This document shows positions 46,435 through 55,259 of a stretch of DNA of 64,000 nt, in pieces; position 1 is the first letter of the stretch, and each line of letters opens with the position of its first letter. The notes below the pieces were generated by a model. The model did no database searches. It was not told the DNA's origin and worked only from the letters and a program-made list of their open reading frames with translations. The stretch is from Pseudonocardia oceani (GTDB taxonomy: Bacteria > Actinomycetota > Actinomycetes > Mycobacteriales > Pseudonocardiaceae): the NCBI RefSeq assembly GCF_019263585.2, contig NZ_JADQDF010000001.1:6206501-6270500 (forward strand), in the 5' to 3' direction. The position numbers were made by a program, and so were the translations under genes.

Positions 46435-46638
46435 TCAGTCGTCCGGCGCGCTCGACGTGCTGGTGGCCGGCGCCTCGTTCGTCGACCCCTCCTCGGGGTC
46501 GCTGTCGCCGCCGGTGCCGCCCTGCTCGCTCGTGCCGCCGCCGGAGCCGCCGGGTCCGCACGATCCCGCACCGGTCAGCACCAGCGCCACCCCGGCCGCA
46601 CCCCCGACCAGCACCCTCTTCCATCGCGCGATCTCCAT
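46435..46638 (-). CDS. 67-aa small secreted or lipoprotein-like protein
   Basis: Basic start, hydrophobic segment (VLVGGAAGVALVLTGAGSC) with a marginal lipobox ending at Cys27, then a Gly/Ser/Asp/Thr tail. Unknown function. No strong ribosome site. Confidence 0.55.
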   Translation of the reverse strand: MEIARWKRVLVGGAAGVALVLTGAGSCGPGGSGGGTSEQGGTGGDSDPEEGSTNEAPATSTSSAPDD

Positions 46639-46700
46639 GCGGGCCGCGTACCCACCGGCGGGGGCTCCATGCGGGCGTGCGGCCGTCGTACCCTCGCGAC

Positions 46701-46964
46701 ATGGTGGCACGGGCGGTCGCGGTGGGCCTGCTCCCGCACCTGCGCCGGGCCCGCGACCACATCGACCGGGGCGGGATCGGTGGGCTCGGGCTCGCCGTCG
46801 ACGACTGTCGGAAGACCTACGAGGACCTCAGCGCCCGGGGCGTGACGTTCCTGCAGGAGCCCGCGGACCGCCCGTACGGCGTCGAGGCGGTGATGCGCGA
46901 CAACAGCGGCAACTGGCTGGTGCTGGTGGAGTCGAAGACGTTCACGCCCGCGGACTTCGCCTAG
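46701..46964 (+). pseudogene. VOC-family remnant, C-terminal half only
   Basis: TACCCT plus 6 bases precede ATG 46701, so the promoter and start look intact. But after about 25 residues without VOC similarity (MVARAVAVGLLPHLRR) the protein enters the second half of a VOC domain (GLGLAVDDCRKTYEDLSARG; MRDNSGNWLVLVES). A normal member is about 130 aa; the first beta-alpha-beta module is deleted. Reads as an internal deletion in a former glyoxalase-like gene; may still be expressed. Confidence 0.65.
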
Positions 46965-48922
46965 CGGCGGGTCCGCAGGTAGTCGGCGACCACCTCGGCA
47001 CCCAGGCCGTCCAGCGTCGGTGCGACCACCCGCCCGCCGCAGCGCTTCGCCACGCCGTCGAGGAACGCCGCGAGCCGCGGGTCGTCACCCAGGACGAAGA
47101 ACGTGAACGCCGCGCGCAGGCCGGTGAGCCGGTCGACCTCCGCGATCGTGGCCCGCAGCGTCTCCGGGCTCGTCGGGTAGTCGAAGGCGGCGTGGCCGTC
47201 GGCCTCCAGGTGCGCGGTCGGCTCCCCGTCGGTGACGACGAGGACGACCGGCTGCGCGTCGGGGTTGCGGCGCAGGTGCTGCCCGGCGAGCAGCAGCGCG
47301 TGGTGCAGGTTGGTGCCCTGCTCGTACGCGCCGTCGAGCCCGACCAGCTCGCCGAGCTCCACCGACCGCGCGTGCCGCCCGAACGTGATCAGCTTCAGGT
47401 CGTCGCCGCGGAAGCGGGTGGAGATGAGCTGGTGCAGGGCCAGCGCGGTGCGCTTCATCGGCACCCAGCGCCCGTCCTGCACCATCGACCAGGACGTGTC
47501 GACGCACAGCGCCACGCACGCGCGGGTCTTCTGCTCGGTCTCGACGATCTCCACGTCGGTGACGTCGAGGGACCTCCCGGATCCCATCCCGCCCGCGCCG
47601 CCGGCGCGCCGGAGCTGGGCGTTGAGCAGCGTCCGCGGCACGTTCCACGCCTCGGTGTCGCCGAACGCCCACGGCCGGGTGGCGCCGGTGGCCTCCCCCG
47701 CGGCGCCGGAGCGGTGGGTCTCGCGCTCGCCGCGGCGGGCCCCGATCCGGTCGACGACCTCGCGCAGCGCCGACTCCCCCAGCCGGCGCAGCGCCTTGGG
47801 CGAGAGCTGGAGCGAGCCGTCGGCGGCGCGCTCGAACAGGCCCTGGCGCTGCAGCTCGCGCTCGAGGTCGGCCAGCGCGCGGGCGTCGACGCGGGCCTCG
47901 TCGCCCAGGTGGCGACCGAGCGACTCGAGGTCGATGTCCTCCAGCCGGGCGCCCGGGTAGCTCTGCGACAGCTGCTCGGCCAGGGCGTCGAGCTGCCCCA
48001 GCTCCTCCATCGCGCGGGTGGCCTCGCCCATGCCCATCGGGTTCTCGCCGCGGAACCGGCCCTGGCCGTCCCAGTCCTCGCCGGGGCGCAGCCCCTGCAG
48101 CTGGGCGTCGAGCTGGGCCATCGCCTGCGCCAGGCGCGGGTCGCCGAACGCCTGCTGCGAGAGCTCCATCAGCTCGGCCCGCTGCTCGGCGGTCATCGAG
48201 TTGAGCATCCGCTGGGCGGCCGCCGCGCGCTGCGCGAGCGTGTCGATCAGCTCCTCGGTGGTCTGCGGGTCCTCCGGGAAGTGCTCGCCGTGCTGCTCCA
48301 TGAACTCGCGGAACTGCTCGGTGGTGTCCTGCCCGGCGGCGTGGTTCGCGAGCAGGTCGTTGAGGGCGTCGAGCATCTCGCGGATGCGCTCGACGTCCTG
48401 CGGCGTCGCGTTCTCCATCGCCTGCTTCATGCCGGCGAAGCGCTGGTCGAGCATCTCGCGGCCGAGCAGGTCGCGGATCTCCTCGTAGGCCTCGCGCGCG
48501 TCGGGGCTCTGCCAGTCGTACTCGCCGAGCTCGCGGACCGCGCCGCCGGTGTCGGACGGGAGCGCGTCGAGCTGCATCTCCCGGAACCGGGCGTCGTCGG
48601 AGTCCTGGCGGCCCAGCGAGTCGCGCTCGGCGTCCAGCGCGCGCTGCAGCAGCTCGCGGACCTCCTGCAGCGTGCCGTCGAGGCGGTTCTCGCGCTGCAG
48701 GCGGCTGCGCCGCTGCCAGATCTCGCGGGTCAGCTCGTCGAGACCGCGGCGGTTCTCCGCGCCGCGGCGCAGCAGCTCCTGCAGGGCCGTGCGCGGGGAG
48801 GATCCCTCCATCACGTCGCGGCCGATCTCGTCCATCGCCGCGCGGAGGTCGAACGGCGGGGCCAGGGGGTCGGGGCCGTCGACGTAGGGGCCGTACTGGT
48901 AACCGGGGCGGCGTCGTGTCAC
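46961..48922 (-). CDS. VWA-domain protein (MoxR partner; CoxE-like)
   Basis: A 653-aa protein. Residues 1-400 are long helices rich in Gln/Glu/Arg. The C-terminal VWA domain at about 455-640 has the MIDAS DTSWSMVQDG, a Thr in QGTNLHHAL and VTDGEP. Partner of the AAA+ protein at 55258-56658, which together form a MoxR/magnesium-chelatase-like pair that normally sits side by side in Actinobacteria (as Rv0958/Rv0959). The pair is split here. Confidence 0.87.
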   Translation of the reverse strand: MTRRRPGYQYGPYVDGPDPLAPPFDLRAAMDEIGRDVMEGSSPRTALQELLRRGAENRRGLDELTREIWQRRSRLQRENRLDGTLQEVRELLQRALDAERDSLGRQDSDDARFREMQLDALPSDTGGAVRELGEYDWQSPDAREAYEEIRDLLGREMLDQRFAGMKQAMENATPQDVERIREMLDALNDLLANHAAGQDTTEQFREFMEQHGEHFPEDPQTTEELIDTLAQRAAAAQRMLNSMTAEQRAELMELSQQAFGDPRLAQAMAQLDAQLQGLRPGEDWDGQGRFRGENPMGMGEATRAMEELGQLDALAEQLSQSYPGARLEDIDLESLGRHLGDEARVDARALADLERELQRQGLFERAADGSLQLSPKALRRLGESALREVVDRIGARRGERETHRSGAAGEATGATRPWAFGDTEAWNVPRTLLNAQLRRAGGAGGMGSGRSLDVTDVEIVETEQKTRACVALCVDTSWSMVQDGRWVPMKRTALALHQLISTRFRGDDLKLITFGRHARSVELGELVGLDGAYEQGTNLHHALLLAGQHLRRNPDAQPVVLVVTDGEPTAHLEADGHAAFDYPTSPETLRATIAEVDRLTGLRAAFTFFVLGDDPRLAAFLDGVAKRCGGRVVAPTLDGLGAEVVADYLRTRR

Positions 48923-48931
48923 CCCTCCACG

Positions 48932-49846
48932 CTACGTCCGCGGAGCCCGGTCCTGCTCGTCGTCGGGATGCAGGAAGCGCTCGACCTCCTCCAGGAACCG
49001 CGCGGGCTGCTCGACCTGCACCCAGTGGCCGCAGTCGTCGAGCAGGACGACGCGGGCGTGCGGCATCGCGGCGGCGGCGCGGACCGAGTCGGCGGGCGCG
49101 ACGAGCGGGTCGTCGCGGCCGTGCAGGAACAGCACGGGCGCCGCGATGCCGGCCACGCGCGCGCTCAGGTCGTTGCGCATCCGCAGGGGCCCGACCGTGG
49201 CCTGGTTGTAGCGCAGGTACCCGAGGCCGCCGCGGCGCGCCTCCCGCGCCATCTCCTCGACCACCTCGGGCGGCAGCCGCGCGGGGTCGTGCACCATCGC
49301 GCGGACGGCGGCGCGGGTGGAGCGCGCGGCGAGCCGCGCGGCCGGGAGCAGGACGGCGTCGGGCAGGCGGCACGCGAGCCAGGCCAGGGGGTGCAGCACC
49401 CGGTTGCCCACGTGCGCGGCCAGCCCGCCCGGGGCGACGAGGACGAGCCCGGCCACCGCCCCCGGACGCCGCAGGGCGACGTTGAGCACGACGTCGCCGC
49501 CCATCGACACCCCGGCCCACACCGCGGGCCCCGGCCCCGCGACGTCCGCGACGACGGCGGCGGCGAGGTCGGCCATCGCGGCGGGGGAACCGTCGACCGG
49601 AACGCCCTCGGTCCGCCCGGAGCCGGGCAGGTCCAGGGCCAGCACCGGGCGGGTGCGGGCCAGCGCGTCGAACACGCGGTACCAGGAGATCCCGGCGTTG
49701 TCGGGGCCGCCGCCGTGCACCAGCACCAGCGGGACGCCGCTCTCCGGGTGCCCACTGTCGGGACCGCCGCGCAGCACGCGGACCCGCCCCCCGGCGTGCG
49801 CGACGTGCTCCACCCGCGCACCGGGGGGCACGAGCGGAGCGCTCAC
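48932..49846 (-). CDS. Alpha/beta-hydrolase
   Basis: A 304-aa hydrolase: oxyanion loop VHGGGPDN, Ser nucleophile in GVSMGGD, Asp in HGRDDPLV and His in DCGHWVQVE. Resembles meta-cleavage product hydrolases. GTG overlaps the TetR stop (GTGA), so the TetR controls it. Confidence 0.87.
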   Translation of the reverse strand: MSAPLVPPGARVEHVAHAGGRVRVLRGGPDSGHPESGVPLVLVHGGGPDNAGISWYRVFDALARTRPVLALDLPGSGRTEGVPVDGSPAAMADLAAAVVADVAGPGPAVWAGVSMGGDVVLNVALRRPGAVAGLVLVAPGGLAAHVGNRVLHPLAWLACRLPDAVLLPAARLAARSTRAAVRAMVHDPARLPPEVVEEMAREARRGGLGYLRYNQATVGPLRMRNDLSARVAGIAAPVLFLHGRDDPLVAPADSVRAAAAMPHARVVLLDDCGHWVQVEQPARFLEEVERFLHPDDEQDRAPRT

Positions 49847-50403
49847 GCGGGGACCCGCAGGCCGGCGAGGAGCAGGTCGATCATGTTCCGGGCGCGGTAG
49901 TCGGGCAGGGTCTCGACGCCGATGCACAGGTTGCCGATACCCAGCATCAGGTCGTAGGCGCGCACGTCGTCGCGGGTCTGGCCGGCGGCGGCGGAGGCGG
50001 CCAGCAGGCGGTCGAGCACGGGCATCAGCCGCTCCACGAACTCGGCGTGCAGGCTCTCGAACCCCGCCTGGTCGGAGTGCAGCGCCGCGGCCAGGCCGTG
50101 CTTGGTGATGAGGAAGTCCGCGAACCGGTCGACCCAGGTCCGCAGCACGTCGTACGGGGTTCCTGCGGTGGGCGGGGCGTCGACGGCCAGCCCGTCGAGC
50201 TGGTGGCGGAAGACCGCGACGACCAGGTCGGCCCGCGTCGGGAAGTGCCGGTAGACCGTGCCCATGCCCAGCCCCGCCTCCGCGGCGATCTCCCGCACCG
50301 GGGCGTCGACCCCCGCGCGGACGAACACCGCGGCGGCCGCGTCGAGCAGCACCTGCTCGTTGCGGCGCACGTCGGAGCGCCGTGCACGGCCGGCAGCGGT
50401 CAT
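49843..50403 (-). CDS. TetR-family transcriptional regulator
   Basis: A 186-aa repressor. HTH at about 18-65 (EIAAEAGLGMGTVYRHFPTR). The C-terminal ligand domain is typical. ATG 50403 has a GAGAGGG site; the frame continues upstream across the operators and is not used. Divergent from the LLM gene, with two matching operator palindromes between them. Confidence 0.9.
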   Translation of the reverse strand: MTAAGRARRSDVRRNEQVLLDAAAAVFVRAGVDAPVREIAAEAGLGMGTVYRHFPTRADLVVAVFRHQLDGLAVDAPPTAGTPYDVLRTWVDRFADFLITKHGLAAALHSDQAGFESLHAEFVERLMPVLDRLLAASAAAGQTRDDVRAYDLMLGIGNLCIGVETLPDYRARNMIDLLLAGLRVPA

Positions 50404-50422
50404 CGGGCCCTCTCGTGGCGAA

Positions 50423-50466
50423 GCGGAACAACGTTCCGTACGGTGATGCGGAGCGATGTTCCGCAT
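50423..50466. promoter_or_regulatory. Paired TetR operators
   Basis: Two sites share GCGGAAC-N3-GTTCCGC: site 1 at 50423-50439 (GCGGAAC-AAC-GTTCCGT) and site 2 at 50446-50466, where ATGCGGA and TCCGCAT are exact complements around a GAGC-type centre. Both lie in the 94-bp gap between TetR and LLM starts. Confidence 0.72.
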
Positions 50467-50497
50467 CGCGGTCCTGTCACCAGGAAGGTACCCACCC

Positions 50498-51385
50498 ATG
50501 AGCGCTCCCTCGGGCCGCCGCCCCTCCTTCGGGATCATGACCCCGCCGTCGCAGGTCTCCTACGACGACCTCCTGCGCGTCTGGCGCGAGGCCGACGCCC
50601 TCCCGCAGATCGAGCACGCCTGGCTCTACGACCACCTCATGCCGCTCGGCGGCGACCCGCTCGGGCCGACCTTCGAGGGCTGGACCCTGCTGTCCGCGCT
50701 CGCCGCGCAGACCCGTCGGCTGCGCCTGGGCCTGCTGGTCACCAGCAACCGCTTCCGCCCGCCGGCGGTGCTCGCGAAGATCGCCGCGACCGTCGACGTC
50801 GTCTCGGGCGGGCGCCTGGAGTTCGGCATCGGCGCGGGCTCGCGGCCCGACGTGCCGATGGCCCGGCGCGAGTACGCCGCGCACGGCCTGCCCTTCCACG
50901 ACGCCGCCACCGCCGTGGCGAGCCTCGCCGAGGCGTGCACGATCGTCCGCCGGCTGTGGACCGAGGACGAGCCGTTCGACTTCGGGGGCGAGCACCACCG
51001 GCTGACCGGCGCCTTCTGCAGCCCCAAGCCGGTGCAGCGGCCGGGCCCGCCGATCATGATCGGCGGGCGCGCCACCCCGACGCTGCGCGTGGTCGCCGAG
51101 CACGCCGACGCGTGGAACATGCCCGGCGGCACAGTCGCCGAGGCCGTCGGGCGCAGCGCCCGGCTCGACCGGCTGTGCGCCGACATCGGCCGTGACCCGG
51201 CAGAGGTCCGGCGCTCGTTCGTCCTGTTCCCCTCGCCCGACGACCGGCCCGCCGACACCCGCGGCACCGTCCGCGCGGCGGTCGAGGGCGGCTTCGACCA
51301 CATCGTGCTCGGGCTGCACGACCCCTACCCGGACGCGGCCGTGCGCCGGCTCGTCGACGACGTCGTGGACCCCCTGCTGTCCTGA
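50498..51385 (+). CDS. LLM-class (F420-type) flavin-dependent oxidoreductase
   Basis: A 295-aa luciferase-like barrel: HAWLYDHLMPLGG near the start, LEFGIGAGSRPDVP at the cofactor site and PPIMIGGRATPTLR. Likely F420- or FMN-dependent. ATG 50498 with an AGGAAGG site. Divergent from TetR; together with the hydrolase it looks like a small regulated catabolic unit. Confidence 0.85.
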   Translation: MSAPSGRRPSFGIMTPPSQVSYDDLLRVWREADALPQIEHAWLYDHLMPLGGDPLGPTFEGWTLLSALAAQTRRLRLGLLVTSNRFRPPAVLAKIAATVDVVSGGRLEFGIGAGSRPDVPMARREYAAHGLPFHDAATAVASLAEACTIVRRLWTEDEPFDFGGEHHRLTGAFCSPKPVQRPGPPIMIGGRATPTLRVVAEHADAWNMPGGTVAEAVGRSARLDRLCADIGRDPAEVRRSFVLFPSPDDRPADTRGTVRAAVEGGFDHIVLGLHDPYPDAAVRRLVDDVVDPLLS

Positions 51386-51446
51386 CATGAGAGGGCGCTC
51401 ACCGCGCCCTCACGCCGGCGCCATCCACCGGCGCGACGCTCGTGGC

Positions 51447-52703
51447 ATGACACCGCCCCTCACCCCGAGCACCGGCTCCGTCGCGCGCACCCGCCTGGCC
51501 GGGGACGCGGCGACCGTCGTCGGCCGGCTGCGGGTCCTCACCCGCGAGGACGGTCCGGCCGAGGTCGCCGCCGCGCTCGACGCCCTGACCGCGCTGCGCA
51601 CCGACCTGCGCTCGCTGCGGCCCGTCCTGGACAAGGCGTGGACGGTGGCGCTGCGCGACGGCCTCGACGAGCCGGCCGACGCCCTGGCCCGGGTGGCCGC
51701 GCTGGACGGGCAGGCACGGCTGCTGGTGGAGTGCGGCGCCTGCGCCCCGGCACGCGACCTGCTCGCCGGCGTCGCCGCGGCGCGGGCCGCGCTGGTGGCG
51801 ACGCTGCCCGCGCTGCTCGACCCGGAGACCGGCGCGGCGCTGGCCTTCCTCGCGTCGGGCCGCGAACCGGCCCCGCTGCGCGCCGCGGCCCCCGTCGGCG
51901 ACCCGGGGCTGCCCGCGTCGGTGCTGCTGCCCCCGATGCTGCACCGGCGCTGGCGCAAGCTCGTCCGGGAGACGCCGGTGCAGGACCTGGTGGCGGTGCA
52001 CCGGCGGGCCGCAGAGCTGATCGTCGTCGTCGAGGTGGCCGCCCGCCACGACCTGCCGGTGATCGGGTTGTGGCCCGCCGCCGACGCACTGCGCGCCGCG
52101 GCCGCCGAGGCGCTGCGGGTGCCCGCGGCGCACGAGCTGGAGGAGCGACTGCCCGCGGGCCCGACGCGGCGCCGGCTCGCCCGGATCGTCGCGCGGCGGG
52201 CGCGGTCGACCCGGCGGGTGCAGCGGGCACTCGACGACCTCGCCGCCCTCGGACACCTGCTGCCCACCGGCGACGACGGCCCGCCGAAGCTCGCGGGCGG
52301 CGGGCTCGTGGTGCGCCCCGGGCCGCGCGGGCCGCAGGTGCTGCTCGTGCACCGCGTCCGGCACGACGACTGGTCGCTGCCCAAGGGCGCCACCGCCCCC
52401 GGCGAGACCGTGCAGGAGTGCGCGCTGCGCGAGGTGCGCGAGGAGACCGGGCTGCGGTGCCGGCTCGGCGCGCTGGTCCACGAGGTCGTGTACCGCGACC
52501 GCAACCACCGCGCCAAGCACGTCCGCTTCTGGCACATGACGCCCGTCGGCCCGGCGGCGCCACTGGACCCGGCCGAGATCGACGAGGTGCGCTGGCTGCC
52601 CCTCGACGCGGCGGGCGCGCTGCTCAGCCGGCGGCGCGACCGGGCCGCCGTCGACGCGTTCGCGCGCGAGCACGGCGCCGGACACGGCCGGCGGGCCGCC
52701 TGA
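51447..52703 (+). CDS. NUDIX hydrolase with long N-terminal helical (CHAD-like) domain
   Basis: A 418-aa protein. Residues about 285-410 hold a complete Nudix box, GATAPGETVQECALREVREE followed by TGL. The N-terminal 270 residues are Ala/Leu/Arg helices (RWRKLVRETPVQDLVAVHRR; LEERLPAGPTRRRLARIV) reminiscent of a CHAD domain, the polyphosphate-binding fold, but most of the basic KR-X-RY signature is missing, so CHAD is tentative. ATG 51447; the longer frame overlaps the LLM gene. Confidence 0.78.
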   Translation: MTPPLTPSTGSVARTRLAGDAATVVGRLRVLTREDGPAEVAAALDALTALRTDLRSLRPVLDKAWTVALRDGLDEPADALARVAALDGQARLLVECGACAPARDLLAGVAAARAALVATLPALLDPETGAALAFLASGREPAPLRAAAPVGDPGLPASVLLPPMLHRRWRKLVRETPVQDLVAVHRRAAELIVVVEVAARHDLPVIGLWPAADALRAAAAEALRVPAAHELEERLPAGPTRRRLARIVARRARSTRRVQRALDDLAALGHLLPTGDDGPPKLAGGGLVVRPGPRGPQVLLVHRVRHDDWSLPKGATAPGETVQECALREVREETGLRCRLGALVHEVVYRDRNHRAKHVRFWHMTPVGPAAPLDPAEIDEVRWLPLDAAGALLSRRRDRAAVDAFAREHGAGHGRRAA

Positions 52704-54484
52704 TGCTCTCGGTCCTCTGGCGCTTCCGCTCCACCCTGGCCGCGCACCGCCGCGAGCTGGCCCGGGGCGGCGCCCTCGTCCTCGTCGGCGCCGGGCTGGC
52801 GCTGGCCCTGCCGTGGCCGCTCAAGATCGTCGTCGACCACGTGCTGGCGGGGCGCCCGTTCGGGCCGCTGTCCGGCGCGGCCCTGCTGGGGGCGTGCGTC
52901 GCGGCGCTCTGTCTGCTCGCCGCGCTCGGTGCGGCCGCGACCTACCTCGCCGAACGGACGCTGTCGGGCGTCGGGGAGCGGATGCTGGCCGACCTGCGCA
53001 CCACCACGTTCGCCCACCTGCAGCGGCTACCGCTGGCCTACCACCAGGCCCAGCGCGTCGGCGACCTCGGCAACCGCCTCACCGCCGACGTCCAGACCAT
53101 CCAGAGCCTGCTCGTGGCCGTGCTGTCGGTGCTGCTGCCCAACGCGACGCTGCTGGTCGGGATCCTCGCGATCAGCGTCGCCGTCGACCCGCTGTTCGCG
53201 CTGCTCTCCCTGCTCGTCGTGCCCCCGCTGCACCTCGTGCTCGTGCGCTGCCGCCGGATCATCAAGGACTGGGCGTCGGTGGCGCGCACGGAGGAGGGGC
53301 GGGTGGCGTCGCACGCGTCGGAGGTGCTGTCGGCGGTGCGCCTCGTCGCGACGAACGCCGGGGAGGCGCGCTCCGAGCGCCGCTTCCGCGCCTTCTCCGA
53401 CGCCCGCCTCGCCGCCGGGCTGCAGCGCGTCGACTTCGCGGCGCGGCTGCCCGCGGCCGTCGACGTCATCGTGCACGCGGGACGCGCGGTCGTGCTGCTC
53501 GCCGGGGCGGTCCGGGTGCTCGACGGGTCGATGGAGCTGGGGCTTCTGCTGGTGTTCCTGGCCTACAACGAGAAGCTCTACCAGCCCGTCAAGCAGCTCG
53601 CGAAGCTGCAGACGACGATCAGCAAGGGGCAGGCGAGCGCCGAGCGGGTGCTGGAGGTGCTGGCCGTCGAGCCGTCGGTGGCCGACCGGCCCGGCGCCCG
53701 CCCGCTGCGCCGGCTGCGCGGGCACGTCGCGTTGCGCGGGGTCACCTTCGGCTACGAGCCCGGGCGCCCGGTCCTGCGCGACGTCACGATCACCGCACAG
53801 CCCGGGCAGCTCATCGCGCTCGCCGGGCCGACCGGGGCGGGCAAGTCGACCGTCGCGGCCCTGCTCCCCCGGCTCCACGACGTGCAGGCCGGCTCGGTCG
53901 AGCTCGACGGCCACGACGTCCGGGACCTCACGCTCGACTCGATCCGCGAACAGGTCTCGATCGTGCCGCAGGACTCCGCGCTGATGTCGGGCACGATCGC
54001 CGAGAACATCGCGTTCGGCGCCCCGCACGCCACGCGCGAGCAGGTGCTCGCGGCGGCGCGGGCGGCGTGCGTCGACGAGTTCGTCGACCGCCTCCGCGAC
54101 GGCTACGACACCGAGGTCCACGAGCGCGGCAACGCGCTGTCGGGCGGGCAGCGCCAGCGCATCGCGATCGCCCGGGCACTGGTCCGCGACTCCCCCGTCG
54201 TCGTCCTGGACGAGCCGACGTCCGGCCTGGACGCCGTCAGCGAGTCGCTGGTGATGCGGGGCGTGGAACGGCTGACGGCCGGGCGCACGGTGATCGTCGT
54301 CGCGCACCGCCTGTCGACGCTGCGCCGCGCGGACCGCATCTACGTGATCGACCGGGGGCGGGTCGTCGACGCCGGGACGCACGCCGAGCTCGCGGCCCGA
54401 CCGGGGGTGTTCCGGGACATGCACCGCCTGCTCGACGACCACCCGGCGCCCTCGCCGCGGCCGCGGCTGGTGGCCGCGGGCTGA
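52703..54484 (+). CDS. ABC transporter, fused permease-ATPase (exporter type)
   Basis: A 593-aa half-transporter. Six-helix TM domain 1-320, then NBD with Walker A GPTGAGKST, signature ALSGGQRQR, Walker B VVVLDEPTSGLD and H-loop VAHRLS. Homodimer exporter, substrate unknown. Its ATG shares an A with the NUDIX stop (TGATG), so they are co-translated. Confidence 0.92.
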   Translation: MLSVLWRFRSTLAAHRRELARGGALVLVGAGLALALPWPLKIVVDHVLAGRPFGPLSGAALLGACVAALCLLAALGAAATYLAERTLSGVGERMLADLRTTTFAHLQRLPLAYHQAQRVGDLGNRLTADVQTIQSLLVAVLSVLLPNATLLVGILAISVAVDPLFALLSLLVVPPLHLVLVRCRRIIKDWASVARTEEGRVASHASEVLSAVRLVATNAGEARSERRFRAFSDARLAAGLQRVDFAARLPAAVDVIVHAGRAVVLLAGAVRVLDGSMELGLLLVFLAYNEKLYQPVKQLAKLQTTISKGQASAERVLEVLAVEPSVADRPGARPLRRLRGHVALRGVTFGYEPGRPVLRDVTITAQPGQLIALAGPTGAGKSTVAALLPRLHDVQAGSVELDGHDVRDLTLDSIREQVSIVPQDSALMSGTIAENIAFGAPHATREQVLAAARAACVDEFVDRLRDGYDTEVHERGNALSGGQRQRIAIARALVRDSPVVVLDEPTSGLDAVSESLVMRGVERLTAGRTVIVVAHRLSTLRRADRIYVIDRGRVVDAGTHAELAARPGVFRDMHRLLDDHPAPSPRPRLVAAG

Positions 54485-54498
54485 CGTCCCGGCGTCGG

Positions 54499-54504
54499 TA
54501 GGGT
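54499..54504 (+). promoter_or_regulatory. -10 box of pentapeptide gene (TAGGGT)
   Basis: TAGGGT followed by 8 bases and ATG 54513; leaderless arrangement. Confidence 0.5.
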
Positions 54505-54512
54505 CGGGGACC

Positions 54513-55184
54513 ATGGCGCGGACGAGGCGGGCACGACCGGTGAAGCTCGTCCCGGACCCGCCGGAGACGCCGGCCCGCTTCGACCGGGCGCCGCCGGTCG
54601 TCGAGCACGAGATGGTGTGGGACGGCGTCGACGCGGGTGCGGACGTCGAGGTGCCGGCGCACGTCGCCGACCTCGACCTGCGCGAGTGCCGCTGGACGGG
54701 CGCCGACCTGAGCGGTCGCGAGTTCACCGGGTTGCGCGCCCGGGACACCCGCTTCGTGCACTGCGACCTGTCGGGCGCGGTCCTCGACGACGCCGTGCTG
54801 CGGCGTGTCACGTTCACCGACTGCCGGCTCACCGGGGCGTCGTTCGCCGGGGCCCAGCTCGACGACGTGCGGATCACCGACTGCAGCGCCGACCTCACCG
54901 CGTTCCGGATGGCGCGGGCGACGGCGACGCTGGTGGAGGGCACGTCGCTGCACGGCGCCGACCTCTACTCGCTGACGGCCGTCGACTGCGCGTTCCTGCG
55001 CTGCGACCTCGGCGAGGCGTCGTTCCACGAGGCCCGGATGGCGGGCACGCGGCTGCACGGGTCGACGCTCGACGACGTCCGCGGGGCGATGTCGCTGGCC
55101 GGCACGCGGATCAGCGCCGACCAGCTCGTCCCGCTCGGGGTGGCGCTGCTCGGCGTGCTGGGCGTCGAAGTGACCGAAGCCTAG
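54513..55184 (+). CDS. Pentapeptide-repeat protein
   Basis: A 223-aa right-handed quadrilateral beta-helix: repeats of the A(D/N)LXX type from about residue 54 to 195 (LDLRECRWTGADLSGREFTG; LSGAVLDDAVL; LTGASFAGAQL). Some relatives mimic DNA and protect gyrase; nothing here shows that function. The C-terminal hydrophobic helix may dimerise. Stop codon ends at the first base of a 35-bp hairpin. Confidence 0.85.
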   Translation: MARTRRARPVKLVPDPPETPARFDRAPPVVEHEMVWDGVDAGADVEVPAHVADLDLRECRWTGADLSGREFTGLRARDTRFVHCDLSGAVLDDAVLRRVTFTDCRLTGASFAGAQLDDVRITDCSADLTAFRMARATATLVEGTSLHGADLYSLTAVDCAFLRCDLGEASFHEARMAGTRLHGSTLDDVRGAMSLAGTRISADQLVPLGVALLGVLGVEVTEA

Positions 55185-55259
55185 ATGCAGCTCCGCTGCT
55201 CGTGAGTGGCGATCGTGGCCCTGACCACGATCGCCGCTCACGGGCAGCGGAGCTGCATC
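55184..55259. terminator. 35-bp near-perfect hairpin shared by two converging genes
   Basis: Arms 55184-55218 and 55225-55259 pair over 35 positions with two G-U wobbles; loop CCCTGA. Both stop codons (TAG 55182-55184 and, on the minus strand, TGA 55260-55258) touch the stem ends. Far longer than a usual terminator; may be a repetitive extragenic palindrome. Confidence 0.8.

Noticed and set aside
48935..49900. Long plus-strand frame across the VWA, hydrolase and TetR genes
   Set aside because: Low-complexity shadow; each gene beneath has clear motifs on the minus strand.
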